A stretch of DNA of 64,000 nucleotides from Larimichthys crocea (lineage: Eukaryota > Chordata > Actinopteri > Sciaenidae): positions 16,654,368 through 16,718,367 of the forward strand of contig NC_040016.1 in assembly GCF_000972845.2 (NCBI RefSeq). Reading direction: 5' to 3'. Below, piece by piece: positions 23,128 to 36,759 of the stretch. Made by a program: the position numbers and the translations under genes. Each line of letters opens with the position of its first letter. The first letter of the stretch is position 1. The notes beneath the pieces were generated by a model. That model worked only from the letters and a program-made list of their open reading frames with translations, was not told the DNA's origin and ran no database searches.

Positions 23128-23724
23128 AGGAGGGGGTTTGAGCTTCAAGCTTCCTAAAGTGAAGGCTCCAGGGAGCTTTTAGAACAAGGTGCAAAAGGGC
23201 AGTGAATAGGAGTTAACACTGCAGCCGCAATGTTACACCACATCTGATGGGATCATCTAAATTACAACAACCCAAAATATAACAACATATTTTCTCCGTC
23301 TCTGTTCTTCTTGCAGGATCCAGCCATGCAGATAGGTTTGTTTTTATTTGTCTTTGTTTTGAGATTCCCGCCTCCCCCCCAATGGAGGTCAAAAGGAATT
23401 TAGTTTGTTGTGGTAAATGTCTTAGCTTGGCACTGGTGGTGTGGGGAGCTGGTCCTAGTGACTTCAAAGTTATTGCATAATAACATTTTGGGTGTTATTA
23501 TCTAGCTAGCTGGCTTGCAAAGTGGTACGTCTGCTTTCAAAATTCTCCTGAACTTGGACAGTAAATACCTGGTTCCTAATGTCTTGATACAAAGTATTGA
23601 GGATAGTTGGTGGAGACCCGGGGGGCTGATTAAAAACAACTAACACTGGTTATTGTGCCCTTAACATTTTTATTTTCTTTCATTTAGCATTTAAATATAT
23701 TATTTATCAGTTTGTTACACCCAC

Positions 23725-24034
23725 AGACACGGTGTAAAACATGGATGTAGTATCTGTGATGTCACCCACATGTTTTTGAGTAGCTGTTGTAAAGCTCAGA
23801 GTATGGTCAAAGCGGCCATGGTCTTAATAATGTATAACATTCAGATTTAATATATAACTTGAATGGTTGAAATTGGCTACAGAGACCAAAACATGTTTAT
23901 TTCTGCTGTGAAGTTGGGCCTTTTAACATGGGGGCTTATGGAGAGGGACTTGTTCTTTAACCAGCTTCAGTGTCCATTTTAGCTTTTGGTAGTTCTGCTT
24001 CGGCTTCATTTCACAGCCATGGTGGTCGGCGCTT
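23725..24034 (+). repeat. interspersed repeat A, internally deleted copy
   Basis: Both ends are present (ATGGATGTAGTATCTGTGAT and CACAGCCATGGTGGTCGGCG), but about 170 bp of the middle seen in the 6.5-kb copy is missing. The CRE-like site has decayed to TGATGTCA. Confidence 0.65.
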
Positions 24035-24248
24035 AATTCCACCTCTGCGTTGAAGCAATATGTGATGTTTTTATAATGAGCAAAATATTCAAACCACAGA
24101 CATTCAATCACATGGAAATATTTAATATGTCTTGTGCATCACTCAATACACATGTCCCCTAAGATTCAGCCGATTAAGACATATTTGGTCTTTGGACACT
24201 TTGGGATCTCCTCTTGGAGAGCTAAGCCTCTAAATGTCTTACTGTCTG

Positions 24249-24365
24249 TTACTCTGGATAATCCACAGACCTCAATGTGGAGAGTTTTCATTGGAACTAT
24301 CTTCTAGAAAGAAATAGTCCCAATGAAAACTGTTGACAGTGAGGTCTGTGGCTTATTGAGAGTAA
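24249..24365. repeat. compact foldback (hairpin) element
   Basis: Arms of 52 nt (24249-24300 and 24314-24365) are inverted copies matching at about 44 of 52 positions by hand count, with a 13-nt loop. The core ATCCACAGACCTCA pairs with TGAGGTCTGTGGCTTA-type sequence. It is non-coding and probably a small palindromic MITE. Confidence 0.75.
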
Positions 24366-25699
24366 TGGGAACACTGTGTCAGTTGACTTTTTTTAAACAT
24401 CATTTTTTTTAATGCTGTCAGAGCCACAAATGAAATTCCATTCACCTCTATTTTATTGGGGAGGAGGCAGAAATCTCATAAACGGGTATCTAAAACTGTC
24501 TGCGTGGATAGATACCACAAGAGGTGAGTGGGAAACTTTTTTTTCGCTAATTTTGGTGAACCGACCCTTTAAACTGAACGAACATCAGCAGTATGAAATG
24601 TCTGATCTTAAACCTGCAGCAGCTGCACACACAGTCTGTACAAACCCATATCACACCCCATTAGAGAGGCTCATGCACACAGAAACGCTCCAGTCACACT
24701 GATTCATAGGCTCTGCGTATACATGTGGTCTGACGGAGCTGTTGACACTGTTGACCGCTGCAGAGGTAAAGACGGGTTTCAAAGTGCCTGCCAAGCGAGA
24801 GTTGGCAGCACATCTACGACGGGTGGGCTGACCAGAGACCTGGCATGCAGTCAGGGGTGCATACAGTCCCGACACCATTACACACGCAGCCATTAGCCAA
24901 TGCAATTGGGCTGGGTAATTTTACCACTGGTACTATGTTTTATATGGCAGATCTGAAATGCATCATATTGCTTATATTAACATTTATTTTCCAATTGTCA
25001 GTTTGCCTGTATGTTCAAAGCTCTTGCACACACTTTCTCACAGTCTGTAAACCATGTTCTCAAGGTCATGAAGCACTCTACAGATGGTATTAAAGGATAG
25101 TTCTGTTGGGTTTTCTTTTATAATCTGTGTGTTTTTTGCCATCATTTGTAATAATAACATTGCACTCCCCGAGTTAATTGCTGGAAATCTGGAAGCACTG
25201 CAACAAGTCTTACAGGTCAAGAAACACAAGCTGTCAGACCATTTTTTAAAGTAAATCCTGGGTTACTCAAACTTATTTGGTAGAGAAAACAAAGAAAAGC
25301 TGTAAACTTATCACCAAGTACCGGTAATACCAGTTGATATCCGTGGACAAAAGCTGTGAGGAATCCTTCTGGACATTTTGGGTTGCGCCTCTGATCAGTT
25401 TTACCTCCAAAGAAATTGGTTTAGACCAAGCGACAACCTTTGTGGCTCCTTGAACGTCCACTTGAGACTGGCCACAGAACAAATAAATCTCTTAAGTGCG
25501 CATTCAGACAGGATCAGGGATTCCAGCAACTCACAGCAAACTTCTTCGTGTCTCTATTTTGCGGCGTAAATTGCGGGTCGGACTCAGATTTAGCTGGTAC
25601 ATGAAATAAACAAAGTCAGAACACACACAGGTAGATTATCTGCTTCAGAGACATCTTTGTTAATGTCAACTATACCATGTTGTAGCAATTTTTATTTAG

Positions 25700-25914
25700 C
25701 TCTTAAGTTCAAATTATATTAAGGTTTAAACTTATGCATAATTAACAGCGTGGCCACTTTGATTGACGGGTGGGTGCTGTTAAAGATGGCTTGTTTGAGC
25801 ACCCAAGCTTCATTCGTCCAAGTCCATGTCTTTTCATATTTTCAGATTAGACAGGAGGTGGTAGAGGCAGGACTGCCAACATGAGATGACGTCCATTCTT
25901 TATACTGTCAGTGG
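25700..25914 (-). repeat. interspersed repeat A, inverted partial copy
   Basis: The copy carries CTTATGCATAATTAACAGCG, GATGGCTTGTTTGAGCACCC and GACGTCCATTCTTTATACTG, the reverse complement of the left half of the family. It abuts repeat B copy 2. Confidence 0.6.
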
Positions 25915-25944
25915 TTTAGGTCAGTGATTACCAATATGCGTGCA

Positions 25945-26245
25945 TTAAAGGTCAAATGTGAAGGATTTAGTAGCATCTAGCGATGAGTTTGCAGGTTGCA
26001 ACCAATGTATACCCCTCACCTAATTTCCTATGTAGAGCCAGTGTTTGGTTTGTCTGTTCTGGGCTACTGTAGAAAGATGATGGTGCAACATGGTGGACTC
26101 CATGTCCTCTCTAGAAATGAAGGGCTTATTTTGAAATACCAAAACATTTCAACAATTCTTATTTTCAAGTGATCATGAGGTAATAAAAACATATTTATGA
26201 ATATTATACCTATTTCTACCTAAATGTTACATACTAATACTTTAC
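25945..26245 (+). mobile_element. MITE-like repeat B, copy 2
   Basis: The copy starts TTAAAGGTCAAATGTGAAGG, then GATTTAGTAGCATCTAGCGA, GAGCCAGTGTTTGGTTTGTC and GGGCTACTGTAGAAAG. The left terminus is intact while the right terminus is eroded, the reverse of copy 1. It lies directly beside a repeat A copy. Confidence 0.6.
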
Positions 26246-27389
26246 GAATGGGCCAAGAGTGTTACAAGATTTTTCTTTTTGTTTTTTTTTTAACCTTTTT
26301 AATAATGTTTATACAGACAGCACTACTTTGTTTCCCTAATTACGTTGTGGTAGGAAACGTTACTTCTGCCTGGAGTATGTTCTCTGACATCGAAGTCTGA
26401 GGTTGTCATCCCACATGCGGTTAGGTTTAACAAAAGCACTTTGGTTAAGGTTAGTGGAAAGATTGTGGTTCGTCAGTACAGTAAACACATTGTATGTCGA
26501 GCTTTGTCATGATGCGGACCACCTCTGTATTAAACCAAGACCACAGTCTTTACCTAACCTTAACCAAATGCTGAGAGTGCCTGACCATAAGCTTCAAAAA
26601 CTTTAATAAGGCTGTAGTTGTGGTGAGTGCATAAGAATATGTTGTCAGTAGGCATTTTACTCATATATTCTAGGTTATGTATTTGCTGTTGCAAATTGGT
26701 GACATATAAATGTAATTATTAGGACACAGGGTTGCATGAAACCATATAAAAGCATGCTTTAAACATGCAGTAATGTTGTAGCCAACAGTGAGGTGAGTCG
26801 TTCAGTAAACAGAAACTGTCAGAGTAAGTGATAGGAAGGTTTGATTGTTATGAAAGAGAACCATTTATCTAAACCTCTTGTATATATAACCTGGCTAAAG
26901 TGTCGGCTTGTTTACAGTCTGATGTCCGTCTCCTCGTCCTTCTTCCTCCGTTATCCTTTAATGCTGAAAATAGGTAACGCCAGCACTCCATCTTTGGCTT
27001 CTTCCTCTCTCTCTGGACAGTCCAGTCTTCAACACTAGTCGCCTCAGCTTTTATTTCTGAGGACAGTCTAATCTGATTGTTGATCGTGCCTCTGGCTAAG
27101 TGCTAACTTGCTGTGACAGACCCCACAGAGAGCCAAGAGGAGGGAGGACAGACGCCGCTGATCTCTGATCCCAGATCTGACAGCTGGCTCCCTCAGGAGG
27201 ACACTGCCTGGGGTGTCAGCAGCTTTGATCCACTCAGGGTCCTCTCAGGAATGCACTCACACACAAACACACACTTTCAAGTACATCATTATATTCATTC
27301 GTATCTAAATGCATCCATACGCAATTTTTAAATCTCGCCCTCTCACTTCTCTTTTTTCCCCTCTCCTGTCACTAATACACAGCCTCATA

Positions 27390-27392
<3 letters not shown>

Positions 27393-27430
<38 letters not shown>
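27393..27430. repeat. (AC)n microsatellite
   Basis: About 18 AC units, the first of three long dinucleotide tracts within 1.2 kb. Confidence 0.95.
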
Positions 27431-27432
<2 letters not shown>

Positions 27433-27634
27433 CCACACAAAATACTGGGCTTGGCCTGCTGGCACACACACACAGGAGCTGGCATGAGTTGCCTAAAAAC
27501 ACACAGTCAATGCTATTTTATAATCAAATAATTTCTCAATCCTGTAACTAATACCCCTCCACTGAGCATGAGCTATCAACTACGGTGGGCTATGTGTGTG
27601 GTGTGTGTTTACTTAGGCACATATCCTACACATC

Positions 27635-27675
<41 letters not shown>

Positions 27676-27681
27676 ACACAC
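27635..27681. repeat. (AC)n microsatellite
   Basis: AC repeat of about 23 units with one T interruption. Confidence 0.95.
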
Positions 27682-28568
27682 TTGAATAATCACATATATG
27701 TACACATGGACTGCATATTCACACAGAACTTTAGACTGGGTTCATTCATGCTGGTCATTTTGTGTTCTGCCTGGTTGGATCGAGGCAATTTCTGGTCACT
27801 CTTCGAGCTAATAGCGCCCCCGGTAGGGCTGAAAGTCAGTGTGCATCCAACAAATTGAGAGGACTGAAAGAGAGAAAAGGAGAACAGAATAAAGAAGACA
27901 AGAAAAGAGATAGATTTTGACTTCTGCTTACATCAGACTAATAGTCAGACATCACCCGTTGCATGAAGTTGTTTTATTCTTGATCATAAAGTTATTACGA
28001 GGAGTTTTTAACTGGTTATGAAACACTCAATGTAGTTAGTTAGCGTCTGTGAAACTGGATAAAAATAATATATATGATAAATCCATCTTGCCCTATCATA
28101 GCATGTGATGTGTGTCATGAGGTTGGTTGGCTCCTACAGTAGTGCACATTAGCAAATGTTAGTTAACTCGTTACAGTTGTCAATCACTGACTAAATGGAA
28201 AAATATGGAACCCCAGACTAAAAAACTATGCAAAGTTGGTAACTTTTGTATTGCTCCCGGATACAGGAATGAATTCTAGAGTCAACAACCAAAGAAAGAT
28301 TGCCCATTGTCATTTTTTCTGTCTGCTATCAGAAATAAAAGTCTAAGTAAAAAATATCTTTATGATCTGGCCCCAGAACAGAAAAAATAACAGATGAGAC
28401 AACTGAAATCTTTTGTTATAGTTTGTTTGTATCGGTTTAGTTATGTTTTCTTGTGTGTTATTTTCTGCTGTTTTCTCTCGGAGCCACAGACTCGCTTCTT
28501 CAGGCATAATAACACCTTATCCTACCCGTCTACTTCTCCTGCTGTTGGATGGTGGTGCAGTGTGTTTG

Positions 28569-28570
<2 letters not shown>

Positions 28571-28609
<39 letters not shown>
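28571..28609. repeat. (TG)n microsatellite
   Basis: Nineteen uninterrupted TG units, in opposite strand sense to the two AC tracts nearby. Confidence 0.95.
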
Positions 28610-28610
<1 letters not shown>

Positions 28611-30824
28611 TTGTTAACAAACAGGATATACTCCCTCCTTCCCGACACACATCCACACACACACACGCTCCAGATATGACCCTGCTCTTTAATCATCACA
28701 CATTCACATCCATGCCTCTTATCTGCAAGATGCATAACTCTAAACACACGTCCCAAAAAAAAAGACACCCACATCGTTTGCACGTTATTCTTCACCTTTT
28801 GTCCATAAAATTTCTCGGCTAAAGAAACTAAACCAAAGTGCACTGGTGCCAGACTTTGCTCCAGCTGTCATCCAGACCTAAACAGTGTAGATCACATTCA
28901 GGGACTTTGTTGACAGTGCTGGGTGGTGTAACCAGGTGAGGTCGGGGATACTGTGATGTTTTGATGTCTCTTAAATGTGCCGATGAAAAGATCCCACCCT
29001 GCTGCAGATGTCTAAACACGTTACAGTGCAAGCAAAAGGAAGAATGCCATCATTTCTGCAATCGGTACTGTGACCTGAGAGCATACAAATGCTCAGATGA
29101 AGCTGCTGTTTTACATGTAAAAACATACAAAAAGAAAAAAAAAAACACAAAAAAGGTGAGTAAACACCTAGGTCATATCTGCTCTTTAAATGATAATTAA
29201 TTTTTATTTTTTTACAAATTCAGTCTTATTTCTGGAGTTTCAGCCATCATTTCTGTAGATTACAACAAAATTATTCTCACTAAGATCGTTGGTGAGAGCT
29301 AGAAACATGGTGCCATCCCTGAAACTCTACCCCTGAATGTTGGTCCTATTTGCATTTGCAGGTAGTTGATAGTAGTTAGGTAGCAAACCCTGGCTTGTAT
29401 GAGCCAAAAGCGTCATAGCCTCACACTGTAAAAAAACTGTGATGGTTGTTTAAAATAGTTTCTTGCTATGTCTGAGCTGCCTCCCCAGATCTCAGCAATT
29501 TAGAGATTTTATTGATTTAAAGATCAAAGTTCTATATTTTCTCCCCTGCATGTATGAATCAGCCTCTCAAGTCACTATTGCCAAGATTTATTCATTATCT
29601 TTTGGCCGTCAATCGATCTGTAAGATCTAGTAATAAATAAATAAATAAACTTTACAGACTTTTCCATCCAAACTGAACACGTATCATTTTAAGTAGAAGT
29701 AATCACAAGTGTATTGTGCTGGGGTTTTCAAGACATATTAGATGACTCAATTTTGATGGTTTCTTTGGCACCAAGTGTCTACCCGGAGCCAAAGTCATTA
29801 AGATCAAAGAGACACAAAAACTGAAATCATCCAACCAAATCAGTCTGTGTTTTACCACAAATTATCATCCACGGAGTCTTTGTGACACCCCTGAAAGACA
29901 GTGAGATGGTAATAAAGCCGTCAGTCAGAGTTGTTCTACTGTGCTGCACTGCTAAACAATCACCCTTCACCCACACAAAAATACACACCACTGGGACTCC
30001 AGAGGTTGGCATGCGGAGCAGCTGTAAGAGCCGTCTGTTGGTTTTACACACTGATCTGTCATCACACAGTCAACTGACCAGCTAAATGTATTCCTCAGAG
30101 GTTTATCCGCAATATTCCTGGTTGTTGACATCCTTAGAGGTACACAAGAGGCAATGAAACATACAGGCATGCATTCAGACTTGTGCAATGAATAAAAGAT
30201 AATTTCACAAGAGTTCACACACACATACCACAAACACTGATTCAAAGATCACTGGCAGCTGAGATATAGATAGGGTGGTTAAGTGTCTGCATGTTGGAGC
30301 AAAGTGTCTCATGACACTGACAGCGTGAGCCAGATGGAGTGTCTCACTCAGGGAAAAAAGTTGAGCAAATATTCAGAAGCGCTGATGGCTAACAGATGAT
30401 AATCAGCCACAGGCTTATTTATTCTCAGGCTGCAGGTTGCCACAACTGCTTCACTGTCACTCCAATTCTGCAAAGTTTCCATCTCCATTAGTGAAATGAG
30501 ACGTATCAAAAAGGTTTTGCACAGTAACGTTGGAACCACTGTGTTGTCAAAACAAAATCGTTTATTCGTTTTATTGTCTAAATCATAATTGACCCTGAAA
30601 TCCATCTTCGAAACAGTGTTTAGCTGTATAGCTTAGCAACGTCAGGGTTTAGATTCATCCACATGGTGTGTATGAGGTTCAAATAGGGTTTTGGAGAGCT
30701 TTGTCTCCCCAAAACCAAAAACACAAGAACAAAGGTGAGAAATGGACTAATTGTATGTTTATCTACTCTAAAATGAGCTATAATTATGAACATGTCTGGC
30801 GTACTTGAGACAGAAGAAGAAGAT

Positions 30825-31045
30825 AGAAGAAGTTGACAGACTTTATTGATTCCTCAATGGGGAAATTATTTTTTCACTCAAGTTTTACATATATTTAGGC
30901 CCGAAATACAACCACACACACACATTGGGCTTATAGACATGCAAATGTGAAGAGATGGTGAAGTGATGGGCAGCCACCTGGAGGTGAACTGGCACCTCTC
31001 CACACTCCATACCATGGTCCATACTGGACTTGATCAGGCCACCCT
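30825..31045 (+). repeat. interspersed repeat with TTTATTGATTCC..GGGGAAATTA head
   Basis: The segment resembles a common teleost repeat: GACTTTATTGATTCCTCAAT, GGGGAAATTATTTTTTCACT, GGCCCGAAATACA and TGGAGGTGAACTGGCACCTC. A single copy was noticed in the window. Confidence 0.45.
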
Positions 31046-31049
31046 CCGG

Positions 31050-34000
31050 TTCTCAAGCTGGCTACTGGCTTAAACTATCTACAGTAGTAACCTAGCATTT
31101 CTTCCAAAGGCAAGGGACCTGCCATTGGCTAACTATATCATTATGTGCAGTTCACGTGAAAAAAATACCTATCCCAACTTAGCAGTAGTCTTCAATAGCA
31201 TTTCCATTTCTTAAGTTTGATTGGTGCAACATGATTTTGTAAACTGCTTGCTAAAAGTGAGCTGGTATACCTCTTTGTTTAAGTAGTAATTTGGTGACTT
31301 CTTTTATCAAAGGTGCTGGACAGTATGAGCACATTCATGTTGACTATGGTTGGCCAACTTTTGGCTTTGTTACTGTTGAATGTCCTGAAATAAGCAAACT
31401 GTTATTCTCCCTCTCAGGCTGCTATATCTACTATAGAAGTGAATCTATAACAGCAAGTCAGCTGAAGATGAGGAGATGGAAACTTGACCTTGCTGTCTCA
31501 CTATCATCCTTCTCTCACTTCAGAGTTGGATAAAGTCACGGCATGTGGCATATCTCGGGTTTTACGTGTTGTATCTTCTCAGTTGGAGGAGCGATAACAG
31601 ATAGCAAAGTCCTCCTCTTGTACAAGAATGTGACCACCCCACGTCTAGATTTTCTCTGTCGAGCCTCCCAGGTTTATCTCCAACATATAATCATCATATC
31701 TCACGTTGCATTAAGTCCCTGTGAGAAAGTTGAGATACATTATCATGTATGCAGCATTCTGAATACAAGTGTTTCTTGTTAGTTTAATGCTTAAATGAGT
31801 CAGTGCCTGAATTGAACATGTGTTTCAATTTATGCTATGTGAGGTTGCCTTGATTTATGCTGCTCTGCACACAAACTTCTGCAATGTCTTCGTAAACCCC
31901 AAATGGAAAATCAAGTTGAGTTTCTGCGCACAACTGCGTCAACACTTTCACGACACACGTCCAAGCTGCAATTTAAAGCAAGCATTTCAGCAAAAGTAAT
32001 TTAATTACGGCAATATACTGTACGGCTCATTGCTGCTATTTTAGGGGCTTGTTTAAAAGGGAAAAAATGTGTATGTGTAAAAGATGAATAGCAGCATGTT
32101 TTGCAGGCAGTAAATAATTATTCCCAGCTATTAACAGCCTTATTTTTAACTTGGATGAATAAGTGAATTAAGAATTGACTGATCCAAACCCCCAGTGAGG
32201 GTGAGGGGGTCACGGCTGTGACAGATGTGGGCAGAAGTCACATCTGGTTGGTGTAGTGTACATAATGGAGCTAATGGGGTGAGAGGGTGAGGGTTTAAGG
32301 CTGGCAGATGTCAGCAGAGGCCACGCCTGTTATTGCCATAGCTGCCATCTTTGGTCTTCTTTTCATCCGTCAGCCAGAATTGACCGAGGATCCCCACTGC
32401 TTTGTAATATGAGCCAGATGATGGATCTCCTGCTACAGGGAATGTGCGGACACATGCACGCGGACACGTATAAAGGAAACACTTGAACAAACATGCTCTT
32501 TGGACACACACACACGCACACATTAGCGCTCAGTACTGTCGCTGCTGTCATCTGCCATTTGGATCCATATCAGTTGGCTTCCCAAATCTGCCCACATATT
32601 ATTTTACTCGACCTCAGCCCAGCAGAAGAGACCTCGTCTAGGGCTGCAAATGGGATCCTGACATGCAAAAGTCATGTTGGATTAAATCCACAGGCCGAGA
32701 GAGACTTTACAGCCTAACTTGGGATGTTGACACCACCCACCCACTGTCGCTCATGATTTATGAGCGATGTAACACGTAATCATCACATTCTTTTAGCATC
32801 AACCTCCCATGAAATAGCAGACGTAGATCATTATGTAATGTGTGCAGCACATTTTTAAATATTCAAAATAGGCCAGTTTCTGAATTGAGCATATGTTTCA
32901 CATGTGAGGTTTTCTGGATTTATCCCGCATGGCGCACAGGCTTTCCAGTTTACAACAATGCCATCGTACCTCGTGTGGTAAATCAAACACACCTCCAGTA
33001 TTTCAAGTGACCCGGGTCAGCTACTATTGTGTCTCATATCCTCCGGTTTATAGCTGTAAGAAGAGGGAGGGAGGGATGCAGTGGTGGCGGTCTCGTGACT
33101 TGTTGCATTCCACTGGTGGTCTCTGCAGGAGGCTTCTGGTCCCAGTATGGGAGATTAGAGAGAGACATGAGGAGGCCAGCTGAGGTGAGAGCTGATCCCA
33201 ACCACAGATAGCACCTCTGGCAGCTAGTTTCACTACCTGCGGTGGTGGCCTGTTTGGAAGCTTCAGGCAGCGTTTTCTGTTCATGTTCTAAAATCTCTCA
33301 ACTCATTGTTTTTTTTATGTTTTTTTTTTTGTGGTTTTAATGTTTTGCTCTACTCTCGCTGAGTCTTCAAAGTCATAAGTCAGGTATAAAAACTGTCAGA
33401 ACCATGGACAGCTTCAAGACGGAGGGAGAGAAAGACTTTATTAATGTATCGGCTCTAATGTTAAGTAGGGAAAATAAAAACGTCACCACTTTTTGGCCTT
33501 TTAATCTTATGGCTTAGTTGCTTCATAAGTAATTTGTGAAAAATAGCTATGGAACGGTGTTCCTATTCGGAAATCTTGTTTTTGTGGCCAAGGTGAAAGA
33601 GAAGCCTGCCTCACAAAGATGTGTGATTGGAAATATCAGTAAAGTCTTCAGTCAATGCTGATGCACAGAGGGGATACAAAGCTTTAATAAAGAGTAAGAA
33701 TTATGGGAGAGGCTGCTGATCTAAATTTACTGCCAGGAGGTGCATTCTAGTATTGACAGATGACAAGACATTAGATTTAAATTTGATTTGATGTATTTTA
33801 TATCACTTAGACTGATTCCGAAGATGATTTGACGGCCCATCCGCTCGGAAAACCACCGGGAGCAGAGGGTATTTTAACCTTGAAAACTCACAGAAACTAA
33901 GTTGATCTCGCCTCCAATAATTAACCTTGTAAACAGCATAAACGTAACGTAAGTGGAACTAAACCTACCAACCTGTTTGGACTCATCGCAAATGGTCACT

Positions 34001-36755
34001 TATATGGATGCATGAAAAGCACAAATGCTTTAAATGTTAGCTTACAGTAATGTCACATTAGACAGACTGAGAAAAACTGAAAAATAACCTTAATCTTAAC
34101 GATAGAAAAAGTGACAGATATTACAAATATATTACCTGGAGATTCAGCCCCATTTCTTTAATTTTTTGTTCAGTGATAACATTGCTTGCCTAAGTTATCA
34201 TAGGATTTGGATTTCTTATAGTTAATAAACAAAACTGTTATTTTATGCTATTAAATTGGCAAACACTGATTTTGCATTTAATTAGATTAGAGGGATTGCT
34301 TTCACCTAAAAGGGGTCGGGGGCATGACACAAGGGCAAAGTACCCAGATGGGCTGCTCTCATCTATTGCAGGTTTTTCAACACCTCCTTAACTCAAAATT
34401 TTGTTGTTTCTCGTCTCTTTTGTGGGAGGGAGCTAAACCCTCCTCGAATCTCCGGTAGTTCAAACACTGCACTCTGTTCTCATCAACTTCATGTCCAGAT
34501 GCAACAGAGACCAAAGGTTTTTAGGACTTTTATTTTGAAATTCACATGTGGACATGTCGGCTGTTGCCTCTGTTGTTAATATATTTCCAAGCGAGAAACA
34601 GTGTGTTGTAAATTATCATTTGGGTCCTTTTTTTTCTACAAGAGGGAATGCTCTGTGTTTTAACTGGAAGTTTAGCTGTTTTATGTTACAAACCGACATG
34701 TGTTGCACTTCTGCTAACTTACTTTCTCTGTTCGATCTGGATGTTTCCCTGGAGAGGTACCCAGTTTCATTTCTCTGCTTCTCTGCTTTTGCTATACATG
34801 CGACATATACATGAGTTTAAACTAGTGTGACTGTATTGATATTTCTTCAATAAATCTGTTAATGAGAGTATAAATATGTGGCATTGCTGCATCTTGTGAT
34901 GCTGGAGTGTACTGTTGTGCCCAGTGTGGAGCATTGTGTGACTGTTTATGGTATTACACAAGAACAGAGTGGATTTATGCAAGATGTTTCTCTACAATTA
35001 CAGGGAGGTTTTGATGTTGCCATTTGGCCTTGTAATAGTGCTGAGAGACACTCCCAGGACATGTGGTAGTAGACAATATGTGGTATGTATGCCAAAAAAT
35101 CAATTACTGCTTCCAAACCTACAGGAATTCAATTATTCCAGGAGTGGACCAACATATTTCCCATCCACACCAATTCCAACAAAAAGTCACTGAACAATCA
35201 ACACTTCAGGAATGGAAAATTCTCAGTGAAGCGTGTATTTGCCCTGATCGTGAAAGTTGGTGATGGAGGCAGATTTTGGCTTTAAATAACCGAAATATCA
35301 GCACTGTCAAAAATGATAAATTAAACCTGATATGTTTGGATTTCTCTAAACACTGGTGCAGCGTTATCTTGATATTAACACAGGCAATTTTTGCTCGAGG
35401 AGCTACAGTCTGGATCCCACTGACACAATTTCTTGTTGGATTTTCTCTGCAGCTTTCTTTCCTCTTTCAGCTCCAACCAGCAGTGATTATTCACTTGACT
35501 GTTTGAAAACAAAGCCGCTTCATCTGCTGGATTTTCATCATACTCAGCAAGTGATAAGGAGCTAAAGAAATAGTTTTGTTGCACATAATGATTATTCCTT
35601 TCATTTAGAGGCTTGGAAAACAGGAAGGAGGGAGTGTGTGTTTGGTTTTAAGCACCTCTGAATTGCAGACCCCTTGTCTGATTGTAATCATCATTGCCTC
35701 CATTTTGAGCCTTTCTAAGTCTGTAATTTAGTTTAAGATATTGATGCTGACAGATGTGGTGGGAGCAGATAAGAATGGAGAGATAATCAGAGGCGAGGAT
35801 GAGGACAGGCAGGTAAGACCACAGAAAACACTGTGTGCAGGCATGAAGCCCCGAATCCCCTTCTCTCTAATTTCATACCTGCAGACAGGTGCTTGGCAGG
35901 ACAGATCATGCACGTAAGAGGTCGAAGAGGCGGGCAGAGGGAGGGTGGGAATGAGGAAGACCTTCAGAGGGGATCAAAGAAGGTCACGCTATTCCTCCCC
36001 TGTCACCCCCACCCCCACACTCTCCCTCCTCCACTGATCTGGAAACGATAGATTTCATTCCTGCTTGCGCTCTTGAAGAGGGGAAGTGGTGTCGGATTAC
36101 CAGGGTGGGGCCCGAGGATGTGATGTGGAACTAAGACCAAAATGCATGACTTGTTTGGATCATTTTGACATGCAACATCAAATGTGAGCAATGTCACGTC
36201 TGCAAACCAGCTGGTGAATTCTCTGTCAGTTATAATCAATAGATCCTTGACTACAACTAACACCACAAAAAGATTAAACTTCATTAAACATACAATTCAA
36301 GAAGGAAAACACATATATATTCATTATCTATTGTTGTGTCAATATAAGATGCAGGAAGAAAATCTGATAGGAACTCTCGGCCATCTTCCATATAGAAATT
36401 AAAATAAATCAAAATAAAATTAGCTAATGGCTAATGCTAATGGCTCCATAATGGTCCAGCACTTTGGTTCAGATTGATATATCTCAGTCTGGACAGATAT
36501 TCACGCTCCACCATGAATATCTGGTTCATCCCAATGACTTTGGTAACTCTTTAACGCCACCATGATATTGACCTTGAGTTTTAGTGAAATGTTAGGGGGA
36601 TCGCAATAAAATGTGCTACAAATATTGGGCTACAAATACGTAAATTCTGAGGCTATGACAGTGTAGCACTAGGAGCAAAGATTGTCTGACAACAAGGTAA
36701 AGTGAATATGCTCACTATAGGATATACTTAAATGGGTATTAACTTATTGAGGTGG
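31050..36755. other. intergenic region with low repeat content and a diverged duplicated segment
   Basis: Few repeats were recognised. Segments 31796-31905 and 32868-32985 are diverged direct copies (see findings). Positions 31900-32340 are non-repetitive and rich in short TF-like motifs. No coding exon was recognised. Confidence 0.45.
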
Positions 36756-36759
36756 GGCT

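Larger units (their letters stand above)
16906..23724. other. intergenic region upstream of apcdd1l, no gene seen
   Basis: Only short random frames and simple repeats were found. The interval could hold apcdd1l 5' UTR exons, promoter and enhancers, but no CpG-rich core or TATA arrangement stands out. Confidence 0.5.
26250..30820. other. intergenic region with microsatellites, no gene seen
   Basis: Three long CA/TG tracts and an (AAAT)n run (29631-29649) were found. No exon-like coding sequence was recognised on either strand. Confidence 0.55.
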
